Assembly: GCF_028622095.1 (NCBI RefSeq) | Contig: NZ_CP115165.1 | Location: 372,001 to 436,000 of the forward strand | From: Deinococcus aquaticus | GTDB taxonomy: Bacteria; Deinococcota; Deinococci; Deinococcales; Deinococcaceae | Direction: 5' to 3' | DNA length: 64,000 nucleotides | The notes under the pieces: generated by a model | Databases searched by the model: none | The model's input: the letters and a program-made list of their open reading frames with translations, nothing else | Told to the model about the DNA's origin: nothing | Position numbers and translations under genes: made by a program | In this document: positions 1 to 15,450 of the stretch, piece by piece | How the letters are laid out: each line of letters starts with the position of its first letter | Numbering within the stretch: position 1 is the stretch's first letter

Positions 1-276
1 GGCCTTCGAGGGCCTCGATCTTCTGGCCTTCGGCGAGACGCACGATGGCCTTCTTGCGGTCGGCACGGTGCCCGATGAAACGGCCGACCCGCTTACGCTT
101 GCCGGGGACGTTCATGGTGCTGATGCCGATCACGGTCACGCCGAACGCTTTCTGAACAGCGCTCTTGATGTCGGTCTTGGTGGCCTTGGGGCTCACCCAG
201 AAGGTGTACACGCCGCGTTCCATGCCGGCGTAGGCCTTCTCGCTGATCACGGGCTGCTGAAGGATGTCGTAGTGGC

Positions 277-280
<4 letters not shown>
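1..280 (-). CDS. rplW: 50S ribosomal protein L23 (partial)
   Basis: L23 binds 23S rRNA at the mouth of the peptide exit tunnel and docks trigger factor and SRP. The visible part starts [10 protein letters not shown] and contains [17 protein letters not shown] and [12 protein letters not shown], the rRNA-binding core of the family. The C-terminus lies beyond the left edge. Its ATG overlaps the rplD stop by 4 nt (ATGA), so it is translationally coupled as the last visible gene of the tuf-rpsJ-rplC-rplD-rplW unit. Confidence 0.95.
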
Positions 281-1826
<1,546 letters not shown>

Positions 1827-1831
1827 TGCTA

Positions 1832-3049
<1,218 letters not shown>

Positions 3050-3265
3050 GTTCTTACTCCCTCCAAGAGGTGGACACACGCAAAACCGGCCCTTTGATCG
3101 GGTTCCCCCCGCGCATTCCGCAGGGTTCTGGTGGCGTGACCCACATTGGGTTGAATCTCGCCAGGGCAGTGTCCCGCCAAGCTGGCACGCTGCGCCGGAA
3201 TCATTCCGTTCCTTCGCTGCGGGGGTGGCCCCGCAACTGGACCCGTGAATAACACGGCGCACCGA
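3050..3265 (-). other. Long 5' leader of tuf
   Basis: About 215 nt separate the predicted tuf transcription start (near 3265) from its ATG. No gene is visible in it. It contains modest GC-rich inverted repeats, for example GCGGGG/CCCCGC around 3220-3236, but no U-tract terminator. The remaining 3301-3562, between the tuf promoter and the upstream membrane gene, shows neither a credible gene nor a known RNA. Confidence 0.5.
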
Positions 3266-3271
3266 AGAGTT

Positions 3272-3300
3272 AGGGTACAGGTTTTCTGGCCTGAGTACAA
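3272..3300 (-). promoter_or_regulatory. tuf promoter
   Basis: On the minus strand TTGTAC (3300-3295) is followed after exactly 17 nt by TACCCT (3277-3272), a good vegetative promoter. Transcription would start near 3265. It makes tuf-rpsJ-rplC-rplD-rplW expressible independently of rpsL-rpsG-fusA. Confidence 0.7.
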
Positions 3301-3562
3301 GTGGCAGCCGGCAGGATATGCAGAGAGAAGGTCAGAGCCAGGGGAGCTACAGGTGGCGCAGGACAGTCTGGACGGCCGTTCTCGGAGCGGGTCATCGTTT
3401 GGCCGGCATGAATCGCCATCCTGTCGGCGTCCAACTTTTCAGGACGGTGTCCGCGCCCCATTCGGCTCTCTGGGGACCACACAGACAGAGGAGGAAAGCG
3501 CCGCAGCACTTCCCTCCCCCGTCCCGCTGCCACGCAGCCTGAATGCCGAACAGCCCAGGCGT

Positions 3563-4006
3563 CTAGCGAATGGTGAAGGCCTGCACCTGCCGGTCGAACG
3601 CGCCGATCAACATGATGATCCCCAGAATCGGACCGAAGGGCAGGGCCAGTAGACTCAGGACCGCAATCACGATGGTAGACACCCGCCCCCACGCGCGACC
3701 TTCCAGTACCGCGCGGCGCGTGAAGTAGAGCCACAGAATCAACGCGGCCGTCAACGCGAACGAAATCCACAGCACCAGCGAGATCTGTGCCTCGTCCAGT
3801 CGCACCGGGGTTCCCCCCTGCCCCAGCATGTCCAGCATGTCGTTCAGGGTGGGCGCCGCAAACGGCAGGGTCAGCAGCGAGAAAGCGTTGTAGAACAGCG
3901 CGATCAGCAAGGGCACCGTGATGAACGCCAGCCGGGGCGGGGGCGGCGGCAGGGGCTTGTCGGTCCGGGCTTCAGAAGGCTGGGAATCAGGAGGCACAGT
4001 CATCAC
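3563..4006 (-). CDS. Small membrane protein, unknown function
   Basis: This is a 147-residue (or slightly shorter) protein with a proline-rich N-terminus (residues 19-25) and three hydrophobic segments at about 27-50, 77-97 and 107-133, so an inner-membrane protein. Family not recognised. It lies between fusA and tuf, where most str operons have no gene. A fusA-distal hairpin precedes it and the tuf promoter follows. GTG at 4006 and ATG at 4003 are both possible; AGAGG lies very close to them, so a GTG five codons in (near 3994) is also possible. Confidence 0.75.
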   Translation of the reverse strand: MMTVPPDSQPSEARTDKPLPPPPPRLAFITVPLLIALFYNAFSLLTLPFAAPTLNDMLDMLGQGGTPVRLDEAQISLVLWISFALTAALILWLYFTRRAVLEGRAWGRVSTIVIAVLSLLALPFGPILGIIMLIGAFDRQVQAFTIR

Positions 4007-4065
4007 CTCTCAGAGTAACGCCCCGCCCTGCCCATCCGCTCTCGCGGCGGGCACCCCGACAGACG

Positions 4066-4101
4066 GGAGGGGGGCAGACCCTTTCGAGCCTGCCCCCCTC
4101 C
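4066..4101 (-). terminator. Hairpin after fusA
   Basis: A 12-bp perfect GC stem (4066-4077 with 4090-4101, loop of 12 nt) lies about 75 nt after the fusA stop. No T-run follows it on the minus strand, so it may act as a processing or pause structure, or with a factor, rather than as a classical intrinsic terminator. Confidence 0.5.
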
Positions 4102-4175
4102 TGCCAAATTCCGTACCGCTGCTGCCTGGGCCCGGCCGCCCCCCGCCAAGGGAGGGAACCGGTCATGGCCTCAGG

Positions 4176-6269
<2,094 letters not shown>

Positions 6270-6367
6270 AAGACTCCCTGATTCTGTCGGGTGACGTGTC
6301 TCGTCACCGTCAGCTCGGCACGTATTCGGCGTGAGGTTCGCGGCGAGGCCTGAGCCTCATGCGAAAT

Positions 6368-6390
6368 GGACGGCGGGCGGGCCGCCGTCC
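6368..6390. other. Hairpin between rpsG and fusA
   Basis: A 9-bp perfect stem (ggacggcgg, 6368-6376, with ccgccgtcc, 6382-6390) and a 5-nt loop lie in the 167-nt gap between rpsG and fusA. There is no U-tract, so it is probably an RNA-processing or stability element within the operon. Confidence 0.45.
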
Positions 6391-6436
6391 GTCTCGCTCC
6401 CTTCAGCCCCCCGCAGAGGGGGGACGTGAAGTGAGA

Positions 6437-6907
<471 letters not shown>

Positions 6908-7077
6908 GTTGACTCCCTTTGGCCCCGTCCGGTCCACTGTTGACCGGGCGAGGATTGCGCGCTCAGGCGCGAATAACTTGCTTCACTGGCTGTCACCCCT
7001 GTGGGGGACGGAGCCGGCTCACGGCGAAGGTCACGCGGACCCGGGCGTGGGGCGGGGCCCCAGCGCCGGAGAAGCGG

Positions 7078-7482
7078 TTACTTCTTCTTCGCGCCCGCAG
7101 CGGCGGCGCCGGCCTTGGGCTTCTTGGTGCCGTACTTGGAGCGGCTCTTGTTACGGTCCTTGACGCCCTGGGTGTCGAGGCTACCGCGCACGATGTGGTA
7201 ACGCACACCGGGAAGGTCCTTCACACGGCCGCCGCGGATCAGCACGACGCTGTGCTCCTGCAGGTTGTGGCCTTCACCGGGGATGTACGCGGTGACTTCG
7301 AAGGCGCTGGACAGACGCACGCGGGCGATCTTACGCAGAGCCGAGTTCGGCTTCTTGGGGGTGGTGGTCTTGACGACCGTGCACACGCCGCGGCGGAAGG
7401 GGCTGCCTTTGAGGGCAGGGACCTTGCTCTTCTTCTGGATCGTCTTGCGACCCTTACGGAGCAGTTGCTGGGTGGTAGGCAG
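7078..7482 (-). CDS. rpsL: 30S ribosomal protein S12 (CTG start)
   Basis: S12 lies at the decoding centre and controls accuracy; [13 protein letters not shown] and [12 protein letters not shown] are the regions mutated in streptomycin resistance, both wild type here. The first ATG/GTG in frame (GTG at 7386) would remove the universal N-terminus. Upstream the frame encodes [17 protein letters not shown] back to a CTG at 7482-7480, and a TGA follows two codons further out (7491-7489). AGGAG at 7496-7492 lies 9 nt before this CTG, so CTG is the predicted start. The product is 134 residues with a lysine/alanine-rich C-terminus. Confidence 0.93.
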   Translation of the reverse strand: MPTTQQLLRKGRKTIQKKSKVPALKGSPFRRGVCTVVKTTTPKKPNSALRKIARVRLSSAFEVTAYIPGEGHNLQEHSVVLIRGGRVKDLPGVRYHIVRGSLDTQGVKDRNKSRSKYGTKKPKAGAAAAGAKKK

Positions 7483-7731
7483 GGTGAATCACTCCTAGGT
7501 TCTTAAGCAGTTGCTTGCGGGAGGGCGGGTCCGCCCACGCGTACGGGGCGGCGCTGGGTTGCGGGATCTGTCTGGAGGTGATCACTCACCGCCGGTACCC
7601 GGGGCGCACGGCCTGCCTGATGTTCCGGAGGAAATCCGGGAAGATCGGCGGTGGCGGGCACGGGGTTGGGGTGGCATGCCGAAAAACCCCCCTGGTGCAA
7701 CCCGGAAGCCGGGGCAGTTTTCAACCTTGGC

Positions 7732-7760
7732 AGCATACTCTGCGTGGCCCCTGCGCGCAA
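7732..7760 (-). promoter_or_regulatory. str operon (rpsL-rpsG-fusA) promoter
   Basis: On the minus strand TTGCGC (7760-7755) and TATGCT (7737-7732) are spaced 17 nt apart. Transcription would start near 7725, leaving about 240 nt of leader before rpsL. The leader (7483-7725) shows no clear ORF and no known riboswitch. Confidence 0.65.
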
Positions 7761-7799
7761 GGGTGCCGGGGGCGCGGCGGGAGAACCGGGGCGGGGCTG

Positions 7800-7827
7800 T
7801 TGCGCGGGCCGGCGGCTGTGCTACACT
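7800..7827 (+). promoter_or_regulatory. tRNA-Ser promoter
   Basis: TTGCGC (7800-7805) and TACACT (7822-7827) are spaced 16 nt apart, about 34 nt before the tRNA, and diverge from the str promoter. The -35 matches that of the str operon. Confidence 0.65.
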
Positions 7828-7858
7828 CCCGGACGCCCGTTCAGGCGATCATCACAGG

Positions 7859-7952
<94 letters not shown>

Positions 7953-7956
7953 CCAC

Positions 7957-8000
7957 GAGCGCCGGATATCCCCTTTCAGGGTGTCCGGCGCTCGCTTTTC
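7957..8000 (+). terminator. tRNA-Ser terminator
   Basis: A 10-bp perfect stem (gagcgccgga 7957-7966 with tccggcgctc 7984-7993) encloses an inner ccct/aggg pairing and is followed by gctttt. It begins 5 nt after the tRNA and touches the 3' end of the convergent gene at 7999. Confidence 0.85.
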
Positions 8001-8463
8001 AGCCCCGTGACGACCCGGCCGGCAGGGTGTCCCGGATGAAGCGCAGCACGGCCGCCTCGCGCGCCGCCTGCACGACCGCGCCGTGTGCCTCTCGCAGCCC
8101 TTCGGCGCTGAGGGGCCGGTACAGGGCGTCGTAGAGCGCCTGCCCGGCACCGGCCAGCGCCACGAGCTCTGCGCGCCACGCGGCGTCGTCGGCAGGTGCC
8201 CAGGTGTGAGGGTCGGTGGGGTCGATCAGCAGGGCGTGCGGGTCGGTCAGGGTCGCGGCCGTCAGTTGCAGGGCGTGGCGCAGGGTCATCACGCGCGCCG
8301 CCACGCTGGGCTGACCGGAGTGCGGCGCGCGGGCCTGAGCGGCCGTGAAGGCGTGAGCGGCGTGCAGCAGGCCCTCACCGGGCTCGCTGAACAGGCCGCA
8401 CAGGCCGCCGGGACCGTACAGCACTTCACGCAGGGTGTCACGCAGGAGTTCACGGTGAGGCAT
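7999..8463 (-). CDS. Hypothetical protein, possibly DinB-like
   Basis: The 154-residue soluble protein is mainly helical, with one histidine in each of two helices (TLRHALQLTAATL; EAHGAVVQAAREAAVL). This faintly resembles the DinB four-helix metal-binding superfamily, but the third metal ligand is not clear, so the family is a guess. Leaderless-type start: TACCAT (8476-8471) 7 nt before ATG 8463, which favours this ATG over the GTG one codon upstream. It converges on the tRNA-Ser terminator. Confidence 0.7.
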   Translation of the reverse strand: MPHRELLRDTLREVLYGPGGLCGLFSEPGEGLLHAAHAFTAAQARAPHSGQPSVAARVMTLRHALQLTAATLTDPHALLIDPTDPHTWAPADDAAWRAELVALAGAGQALYDALYRPLSAEGLREAHGAVVQAAREAAVLRFIRDTLPAGSSRG

Positions 8464-8592
8464 CACAGCGATGGTACGTCAGGTGGCGGATGCATTCCGG
8501 CCGTGCCCTCCCCTACCGTGGGGGCACGATGATCAAGACCTTGCGGTGAATGCACACGTTCCGCCCTGACCCCCTGCCGTAAACTGGGGTCA

Positions 8593-8741
8593 ATGCCGGA
8601 ACCCACGTCTCTCTCGCCACGCGGACGATGTCCGGGTGGCCTGAAAGTGCGTCTGTCCCATCCCGACCAGCACCTCTCTCCCGTCCAGTGGACGCCGGCC
8701 CGGCGCCCGCCCCACGGGACCCCACAAGGAAGTGACCGAAG

Positions 8742-8745
<4 letters not shown>
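8593..8745 (+). CDS. Putative upstream ORF of hflX
   Basis: A 50-codon frame opens with ATG 8593, with TAAACT (8580-8585) exactly 7 nt upstream, the spacing seen at leaderless genes throughout the window. It ends at TAG 8743-8745, overlapping the proposed ATA start of hflX (8742-8744) by 2 nt. The peptide is proline- and arginine-rich and resembles no family, so it is more likely a translated leader than a functional protein. Whatever its status, the -10 box fixes the probable 5' end of the hflX mRNA. Confidence 0.45.
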
Positions 8746-10463
<1,718 letters not shown>

Positions 10464-10494
10464 GCGCAGCACCGCCAAATAGCCAGTCATGACG

Positions 10495-10530
10495 GGGGGA
10501 GGGGCGAGGCAGCCTCTCCCCCTTTCCTTG
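10495..10530 (+). terminator. hflX terminator
   Basis: A GGGGGAG/CTCCCCC stem (10495-10501 with 10516-10522) is followed by tttcctt, 30 nt after the hflX stop. Confidence 0.65.
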
Positions 10531-10585
10531 GGTGGCTTTCTTTGGGTGGACGGCGCGCCCTGCCCGATACGGCAGACTGCGCCCC

Positions 10586-11524
10586 ATGAAGTTCGCCTGG
10601 ATGACGCTGCTGCTGGTGTGCCTGACCTGGGCGCTGGGGGAGTGGCCGGCCGAGCGGACGTTGCCCACGCTGCTGCTGGCGTACGCGCCGCCGCTGCTGT
10701 GGGTGCTGGCGACCCTGCCGGCCCTGGCGTGGGCGCTGTGGCGGCACCAGGGGCGGCGAGTGGCCCTAGCGGCCCTGCTGCTGGCTGCCTCGGGCGCGGG
10801 ATTGCTGCACTGGCGGGCCCACGCAACGGGGACCCAGCCAACGCTGCGGGTCGTGACCTTCAACGTGCTGGGCGGCGCGCGCACCACGCCGGACGAACTG
10901 GCGGGCCACCTGCGGTCCCTGAACCCGGACGTACTGCTGCTTCAGGAGTCGCGGTTCGTGCAGCCGGACTTCCGGGCGGCGTTCCTGAATGCCCTGCCGG
11001 GGTACGCGGTCGCGGAGGCAGGTGAGGTCATGACCCTGACGCGCCTGCCGCTGCTGGGCAGCCGGTCGGAGGCGCTGCCGGGCAACCGCCGCGAACTGCT
11101 GGTCACGCGCCTGGAGTGGCGGGGCGAGCCGCTGACGGTCGTGAATGCGCACCTGGGGACCGTGCAGGTCAGTTCGGTCCTGAGCGGTGATCTGGCGCGG
11201 GTGCGGCGCACGCGGGACGCCCGCGCCGGGCAGGTGGAGCTGCTGCGGTCGGTCGCGGCCACGATGCCGGGGCGGATGCTGCTGGGCGGCGACCTGAACA
11301 CCCCACCGCGCGGGCAGGTGTACCGCGAACTGCGGGCCGCGTTCGGGCCGGACACGCATGACCTCGCGGGGCGCGGGCCGGGCTGGACCTTTCCCGCGCT
11401 GCACCTGCGGATTGATCACCTGATGGCCCGGGACCTGACGCCCACACGGATTCAGGTGTTGCCCTGGGCGCTCAGTGACCATCGGCCCCTGCTGGCCGAG
11501 TACCGCCCAGAACAAACCGACTGA
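10586..11524 (+). CDS. Membrane-anchored endonuclease/exonuclease/phosphatase-family protein
   Basis: The first ~90 residues form three hydrophobic segments (membrane anchor), followed by an EEP-fold hydrolase domain. Visible EEP motifs are VTFNVLGG, DVLLLQESR (metal-binding Glu), VVNAHLG, GGDLNTPPRG (catalytic Asp/Asn), RIDHLM and SDHRPL (catalytic Asp-His pair). EEP enzymes cut phosphodiester bonds in DNA, RNA or lipids; the substrate cannot be told. It is 312 residues. ATG 10586 has CAGACT 7 nt upstream and no SD. It converges with the next gene, 6 nt apart. Confidence 0.85.
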   Translation: MKFAWMTLLLVCLTWALGEWPAERTLPTLLLAYAPPLLWVLATLPALAWALWRHQGRRVALAALLLAASGAGLLHWRAHATGTQPTLRVVTFNVLGGARTTPDELAGHLRSLNPDVLLLQESRFVQPDFRAAFLNALPGYAVAEAGEVMTLTRLPLLGSRSEALPGNRRELLVTRLEWRGEPLTVVNAHLGTVQVSSVLSGDLARVRRTRDARAGQVELLRSVAATMPGRMLLGGDLNTPPRGQVYRELRAAFGPDTHDLAGRGPGWTFPALHLRIDHLMARDLTPTRIQVLPWALSDHRPLLAEYRPEQTD

Positions 11525-11530
11525 CCCCCT

Positions 11531-12058
11531 TCAGTCCACCGTGTCTCCCTGCGCCCGCAGCCACGCAGCAGCCTGGGCGGGGGTCCGCAGGCGGATCAGG
11601 GTCAGGTGCGGGTGGGCGGCGGCCTGCGCGGGGGTGTCGCGGCGGCGCTGCCAGTGGGTGCGGAAGAACCATCGGACCGGGCCGTCGGGTTGCAGGGCAC
11701 TGCGCAGCGTCTCACGGTTGCCGTTCCAGAGTTCCTCTCGGGTCACCACGCGGCGCACCGTGCGGGTCAGGACGCGCCAGAACACGACGGGCGCCGTGTA
11801 GTCCAGCCACACGAGCGTGTCGGCACGCGCCCAGCCCAGGTCGCGGGCCTTGCTGTAGTTGCCGTCCATGACCCAGGTGTCGGCGGCGGTGAAGGCGGCA
11901 ACCTGCGCCCGGAACAGCGGCAGCGGCGTTTCCTGCCAGTCCGGCCCATGGTTCCAGGCGTCCTGCTCGCCGTGCGGGACGCCCAGCCGGGAGGCGAGGG
12001 CGCGGGCGAAGGTAGTCTTGCCGCTGCCGGTCGTGCCGATCACGATGATTCTGCGCAT
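11531..12058 (-). CDS. Small P-loop nucleotide-binding protein (FlaR/adenylate-kinase-like)
   Basis: The 175-residue protein has Walker A IGTTGSGKTTFARAL at residues 7-21 and the family-typical WVMDGNYS, followed by LVWLDY as a probable Walker B. These match small kinase-like proteins annotated as FlaR or DNA-topology-modulation proteins, whose true substrate is uncertain. The N-terminus MRRIIVIG starts right at the P-loop strand. It is followed on the same strand by the sugar dehydrogenase gene only after a gap, so no operon is implied. Confidence 0.75.
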   Translation of the reverse strand: MRRIIVIGTTGSGKTTFARALASRLGVPHGEQDAWNHGPDWQETPLPLFRAQVAAFTAADTWVMDGNYSKARDLGWARADTLVWLDYTAPVVFWRVLTRTVRRVVTREELWNGNRETLRSALQPDGPVRWFFRTHWQRRRDTPAQAAAHPHLTLIRLRTPAQAAAWLRAQGDTVD

Positions 12059-12088
12059 CCCTTCAGTACAGCAGACCGGGGCAGGCCA

Positions 12089-13225
12089 TCAGCGGCCGGG
12101 CGCGAGTTTCAGCAAGCGGCCGCTGGAGTACTCGGCTACGTACAGTTCACCGCGTTCGTCCTCGCCGAAGGTGCTGGGGTTGTCCACGCGGCCCAGGGTG
12201 CGTTTCGTCCAGGCCTGACCCCGGGCGGGCGCGGCCCACACGGTGCCGCTGGCGAAGTCCGCGAACACGTACTGGCCTTTCAGGGCGGGAATGGCTGCGC
12301 CCCGGTACACGAAGCCGCCCGTGACGCTCTGCCCTTCCTGGCGGCCGTACACCAGCACCGGGTCCACGAAACCCTGCGCGGAGCAGTTCGGCTCGAAGCA
12401 CTGCCGGCCCTCGCGGGGACGCCAGCCGTAGTTCTCGCCGCCCCGGCTGGCGCGCGGCTGGAAGTCGATCTCCTCGAAGGCGTTCTGGCCGACGTCCGCG
12501 ATGATCAGGTCGCCGGTCTGCCGGTCGAAGGAGAACCGCCAGGGGTTGCGCAGGCCGTACGCCCAGATGTTCGGGTTCGCGCCCGTGCGGGTCAGGAAGG
12601 GGTTGCCGGGCGCGGGTCGGGCGGCCTCGCCGCGCACATCGAAGCGCAGCAGTTTCCCCAGCGGCGAGGAGAGGTTCTGCGCGAGGTTCTGCGGGTCGCC
12701 GCCGGACCCGCCGTCCCCCAGGCCCAGGTACAGGAACCCGTCTGGGCCGAAGGCGAGCTGACCGCCGTTGTGGTTCGAGTACGGCTGACGGGCCGTGAAC
12801 AGCGTCTTCGCGCTGGCCGGGTCGGCGGTCGTGCCGCTGGCAGCCGCCACATAGCGGGCCAGGACGGTGTTTCCGGAGCGGTCGGTGTAATGCACGTACA
12901 GGCGGCGGTTGGTCTGGAAGGCCGGGTCGAAGGCCAGCCCCAGCAGGCCGCGTTCGCCGCCCGCGCGGGTCAGGGCACGCAGGTCCAGGAACACCTGCGG
13001 CTGCACGCGCCCACCCGTGACGACCCGCACCCGGCCGTCCTGCTGCGTGACGAACAGCCGCCCGGAGCCGTCCCCAGCATGCGTGAGGGCCGTGACCTGC
13101 GTCAGGCCGCTCACGAACGGCTGGAAGGTCACGGACGGCGCGGCTGTCTGGGCCGCCGCCCCGGGGCCGGCCAGCAGGACACCGGACAGGAGCAGGCAGG
13201 CGCGGGCCGGGAAACGCAGGGTCAT
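12089..13225 (-). CDS. PQQ-dependent aldose sugar dehydrogenase (secreted)
   Basis: A six-bladed propeller quinoprotein of the soluble glucose/sorbosone dehydrogenase family that would oxidise sugars in the envelope using PQQ. The 378-residue precursor has a signal peptide ([15 protein letters not shown], cut near AAAQ). Motifs present include [44 protein letters not shown] (catalytic His), YLGLGDGG and [15 protein letters not shown] 13225 has CACACT 5 nt upstream. No PQQ synthesis genes are in the window. Confidence 0.9.
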   Translation of the reverse strand: MTLRFPARACLLLSGVLLAGPGAAAQTAAPSVTFQPFVSGLTQVTALTHAGDGSGRLFVTQQDGRVRVVTGGRVQPQVFLDLRALTRAGGERGLLGLAFDPAFQTNRRLYVHYTDRSGNTVLARYVAAASGTTADPASAKTLFTARQPYSNHNGGQLAFGPDGFLYLGLGDGGSGGDPQNLAQNLSSPLGKLLRFDVRGEAARPAPGNPFLTRTGANPNIWAYGLRNPWRFSFDRQTGDLIIADVGQNAFEEIDFQPRASRGGENYGWRPREGRQCFEPNCSAQGFVDPVLVYGRQEGQSVTGGFVYRGAAIPALKGQYVFADFASGTVWAAPARGQAWTKRTLGRVDNPSTFGEDERGELYVAEYSSGRLLKLAPGR

Positions 13226-13350
13226 GCCCCAGTGTGCCGGGCCGGGCCGCGCCGCAGGGGCCAGAGCGCATGAAGCGCCCTTCATGCCGCTGTGCGCTGC
13301 CGCCCACCGGGACGCGCCAGACTGACCCATCCACACCCAGGAGGTACACC

Positions 13351-13563
13351 ATGACTGGACCGTATGACCGTCCGCCCGCTCCCGCGACCGAACCCACCGA
13401 CCTGCCAGGACCCACCCCCGAGCAGATGCCCGGACGCGGCGACATCGGCGAGATCAGCGACCCGCCCGTGAACCCGGACACGCCGGGGATGCCGGAACCC
13501 ACCCCCACCGATAACCCCGACACCCCGGGCCTGCCGACACCGTCGCCCATGCCCGCGATGTAA
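13351..13563 (+). CDS. Small Pro/Asp-rich protein, unknown
   Basis: A 70-residue, acidic, proline-rich and probably disordered protein with near-repeats ([24 protein letters not shown]). A clear SD CAGGAGG precedes the ATG by 6 nt, one of the few strong SD sites for a lone gene here, which supports real expression. No family recognised. A hairpin at 13580-13612 ends the unit. Confidence 0.65.
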   Translation: MTGPYDRPPAPATEPTDLPGPTPEQMPGRGDIGEISDPPVNPDTPGMPEPTPTDNPDTPGLPTPSPMPAM

Positions 13564-13579
13564 ACCCGTCACAGCTTGA

Positions 13580-13612
13580 AGGGTCAGGAGTCCGCAGTGG
13601 ATTCCTGACCCT
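13580..13612. terminator. Bidirectional hairpin
   Basis: A 10-bp perfect stem (agggtcagga 13580-13589 with tcctgaccct 13603-13612) lies between the convergent genes ending at 13563 (+) and 13625 (-). It lacks a long T-run on either side. Confidence 0.55.
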
Positions 13613-13624
13613 CTGTGCTGTCGT

Positions 13625-14317
13625 TCAGAGCGTGTGCCCGTGCGCCCGCAGCCACGCGCGGTGGGTCTGCCAGTCGGGCATGAGGCGGGCCACGTGCGCC
13701 CAGTAGCGCGGCGAGTGGTTCAGTTCGAGCAGGTGCGCGGCCTCATGCAACGCGACATAGTGCAGGACCGGCAGTGGTGCGCGGCTCAGGCGCCAGTGCA
13801 GCCGGATGTCGCCATTCGAGGTGCAACTGCCCCAGCGGCCCCGGGCGCCGGCCACCACCACGCGCCGCAGCCGGCCCTGTGCGCCCAGCTGGGCGGCATA
13901 CCCGGCCACCAGGGCGCGGTACGGTTCGTGCGCGGCGTGGCGCGTCCAGGCTTCCAGGGCGGCGTCCGGGTGATGGGTGGGCAGGTTCAGCGTGTCGCCG
14001 TGCCGGGCGGGGCGGGTCACGCCTTCCGAGAGGCGCAGGGTCAGGGTGTCGCCCAGGAACGCGAGCGACTGGCCGTCCGTCAGTGCCGGAGGCGCCGACG
14101 GAATCATCCGGGCGTACTGCGCGAGGTGCCCGGCCACCCAGTCGCGCCGGGCGTCCAGGATCTCCAGCAGTTTCGTGTCGGGCACGCGGGTGGGGGCGTA
14201 CAGCGTGACCTCGCCGGGTTTCACCTGCAGAGCCACGGTGCGGCGTCTGGCGCTGCGTTTCACGAGCACGGGAATTCCGGCCACCTGCCAGTCGTTCGTG
14301 CCTGCCGCGCCGTTCAT
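13625..14317 (-). CDS. YgjP-like (DUF45) zinc metallopeptidase
   Basis: A 230-residue cytosolic protein of the YgjP/SprT-like metallopeptidase class. The zinc site HEAAH is at residues 191-195 with a third ligand in NHSPRYW (His201). RGRWGSCTSNGDIRLHWRLS is the family signature before the site. The role of the family is poorly known. It lies upstream of, and on the same strand as, the ypfJ-type gene's terminal end, but the 88-nt gap gives no sign of coupling. Confidence 0.85.
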   Translation of the reverse strand: MNGAAGTNDWQVAGIPVLVKRSARRRTVALQVKPGEVTLYAPTRVPDTKLLEILDARRDWVAGHLAQYARMIPSAPPALTDGQSLAFLGDTLTLRLSEGVTRPARHGDTLNLPTHHPDAALEAWTRHAAHEPYRALVAGYAAQLGAQGRLRRVVVAGARGRWGSCTSNGDIRLHWRLSRAPLPVLHYVALHEAAHLLELNHSPRYWAHVARLMPDWQTHRAWLRAHGHTL

Positions 14318-14405
14318 GCCTGTCAGGAAAGCGCAGTTCGGGCCAGGGCGCCGTGATTCACATCACGCACCCCGGCCCGCTCACTGGCTGGATTTCCGGT
14401 CTGGT

Positions 14406-15272
14406 CTACAGCTGGTTGTAGTTGACGGCGAAGGTGTCGCAGCCGTTGGCGTCTCCGCTCTTGAAGCCCTTGGTGAACCAGTTGATGCGCTGCTGGGCGC
14501 TGCCGTGCGTGAACGAGTCCGGCACGACGCGGCTGCCCGACTGGCGCTGCAGGTTGTCGTCCCCGATGGCCTGCGCGGTGTTGATGGCCTCGCGGATGTC
14601 CTGCTGGGTCAGTTTCGCCTGGGTCTGCACCTTGTTGCCCCACACGCCGGCGAAGCAGTCGGCCTGGAGTTCCAGGCGCACGCTGTAGCTGTTCGCTTCG
14701 GCCTCGGTGCGCGCGCTGCGCTGCTTGCGCTCGACCTGATCGGCGATGCCGAGTTCGTTCTGCACGTGGTGGCCGACCTCGTGGGCAATCACGTACGAAT
14801 AGGCGAAGTCGCCACCGCCGCCGAGCTGCCGGTCCATCTGCGTGAAGAAACTGGTGTCCAGGTAGATTCTCTGGTCGGCCGGGCAGTAGAAGGGGCCGAC
14901 GGCCGAATTGGCAGCTCCGCAGGCGCTCTGGGTGCCCTGGGTGTACAGGGTCAGGCGGGGCTCGTTGTACGTGCGGCCCGCCTGCGTGAAGATGCCGTCC
15001 CACACCTGATTGGTGCTGCGATAGGTGCTGTTCACGAACTGGTACGCCTCGTCGTCTGCCTGTGGCTGCGCCGACTGCGACTGACTCTGGGTCTGCGTGG
15101 TGCCCGTGTCGCCGCCCAGGATCGCGCCGGGGTCGATCCCGAAGAACATGGCGATCAGGGCGATGATCAGGCCCCCGACGCCCCCGACGGCAATGCCGCC
15201 GCCGGGCAGGCCGCCCCTGCCGCGCCGGTCCTCGACGTTGCCTCCGCTACCGGGAAGATTTTTCCAGTCCAT
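14406..15272 (-). CDS. YpfJ-type neutral zinc metallopeptidase
   Basis: A 288-residue member of PF04228. ATG 15272 follows AGGAGA. There is one N-terminal membrane segment (about residues 28-46), a Gln/Ser-rich linker, then a periplasmic catalytic domain with HEVGHH at 164-169 and cysteines at 118 and 130. The C-terminus reads [14 protein letters not shown], as in the family. Substrates are unknown. A second HExxH peptidase gene lies directly downstream. Confidence 0.88.
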   Translation of the reverse strand: MDWKNLPGSGGNVEDRRGRGGLPGGGIAVGGVGGLIIALIAMFFGIDPGAILGGDTGTTQTQSQSQSAQPQADDEAYQFVNSTYRSTNQVWDGIFTQAGRTYNEPRLTLYTQGTQSACGAANSAVGPFYCPADQRIYLDTSFFTQMDRQLGGGGDFAYSYVIAHEVGHHVQNELGIADQVERKQRSARTEAEANSYSVRLELQADCFAGVWGNKVQTQAKLTQQDIREAINTAQAIGDDNLQRQSGSRVVPDSFTHGSAQQRINWFTKGFKSGDANGCDTFAVNYNQL

Positions 15273-15450
15273 ACAGGCTCGTGTCTCCTTTTCATGGCCG
15301 CCCCCCGGCTGCCGGTCCATGCGGCGGGCGGGGTTGCGGGTGGCCCGGGACACAGTGTATGGGGCGCGCGGCCGGTGCTGGCTGACCGCGCCTTTATGGA
15401 TTCTGGGGGGAGGTGCCCCGCGCCGGGGTCGGGCGGCACCCAGGGCGGGG

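Noticed and set aside
3050..3262. N-terminal extension of EF-Tu by 71 residues
   Set aside because: EF-Tu begins at MAKG with a strong SD; the extra part is the 5' leader downstream of the tuf promoter.
7678..7700. GGGGGGTTTTT in the rpsL leader as a terminator or attenuator
   Set aside because: No stable hairpin pairs directly before the T-run, so only a T-tract is present.
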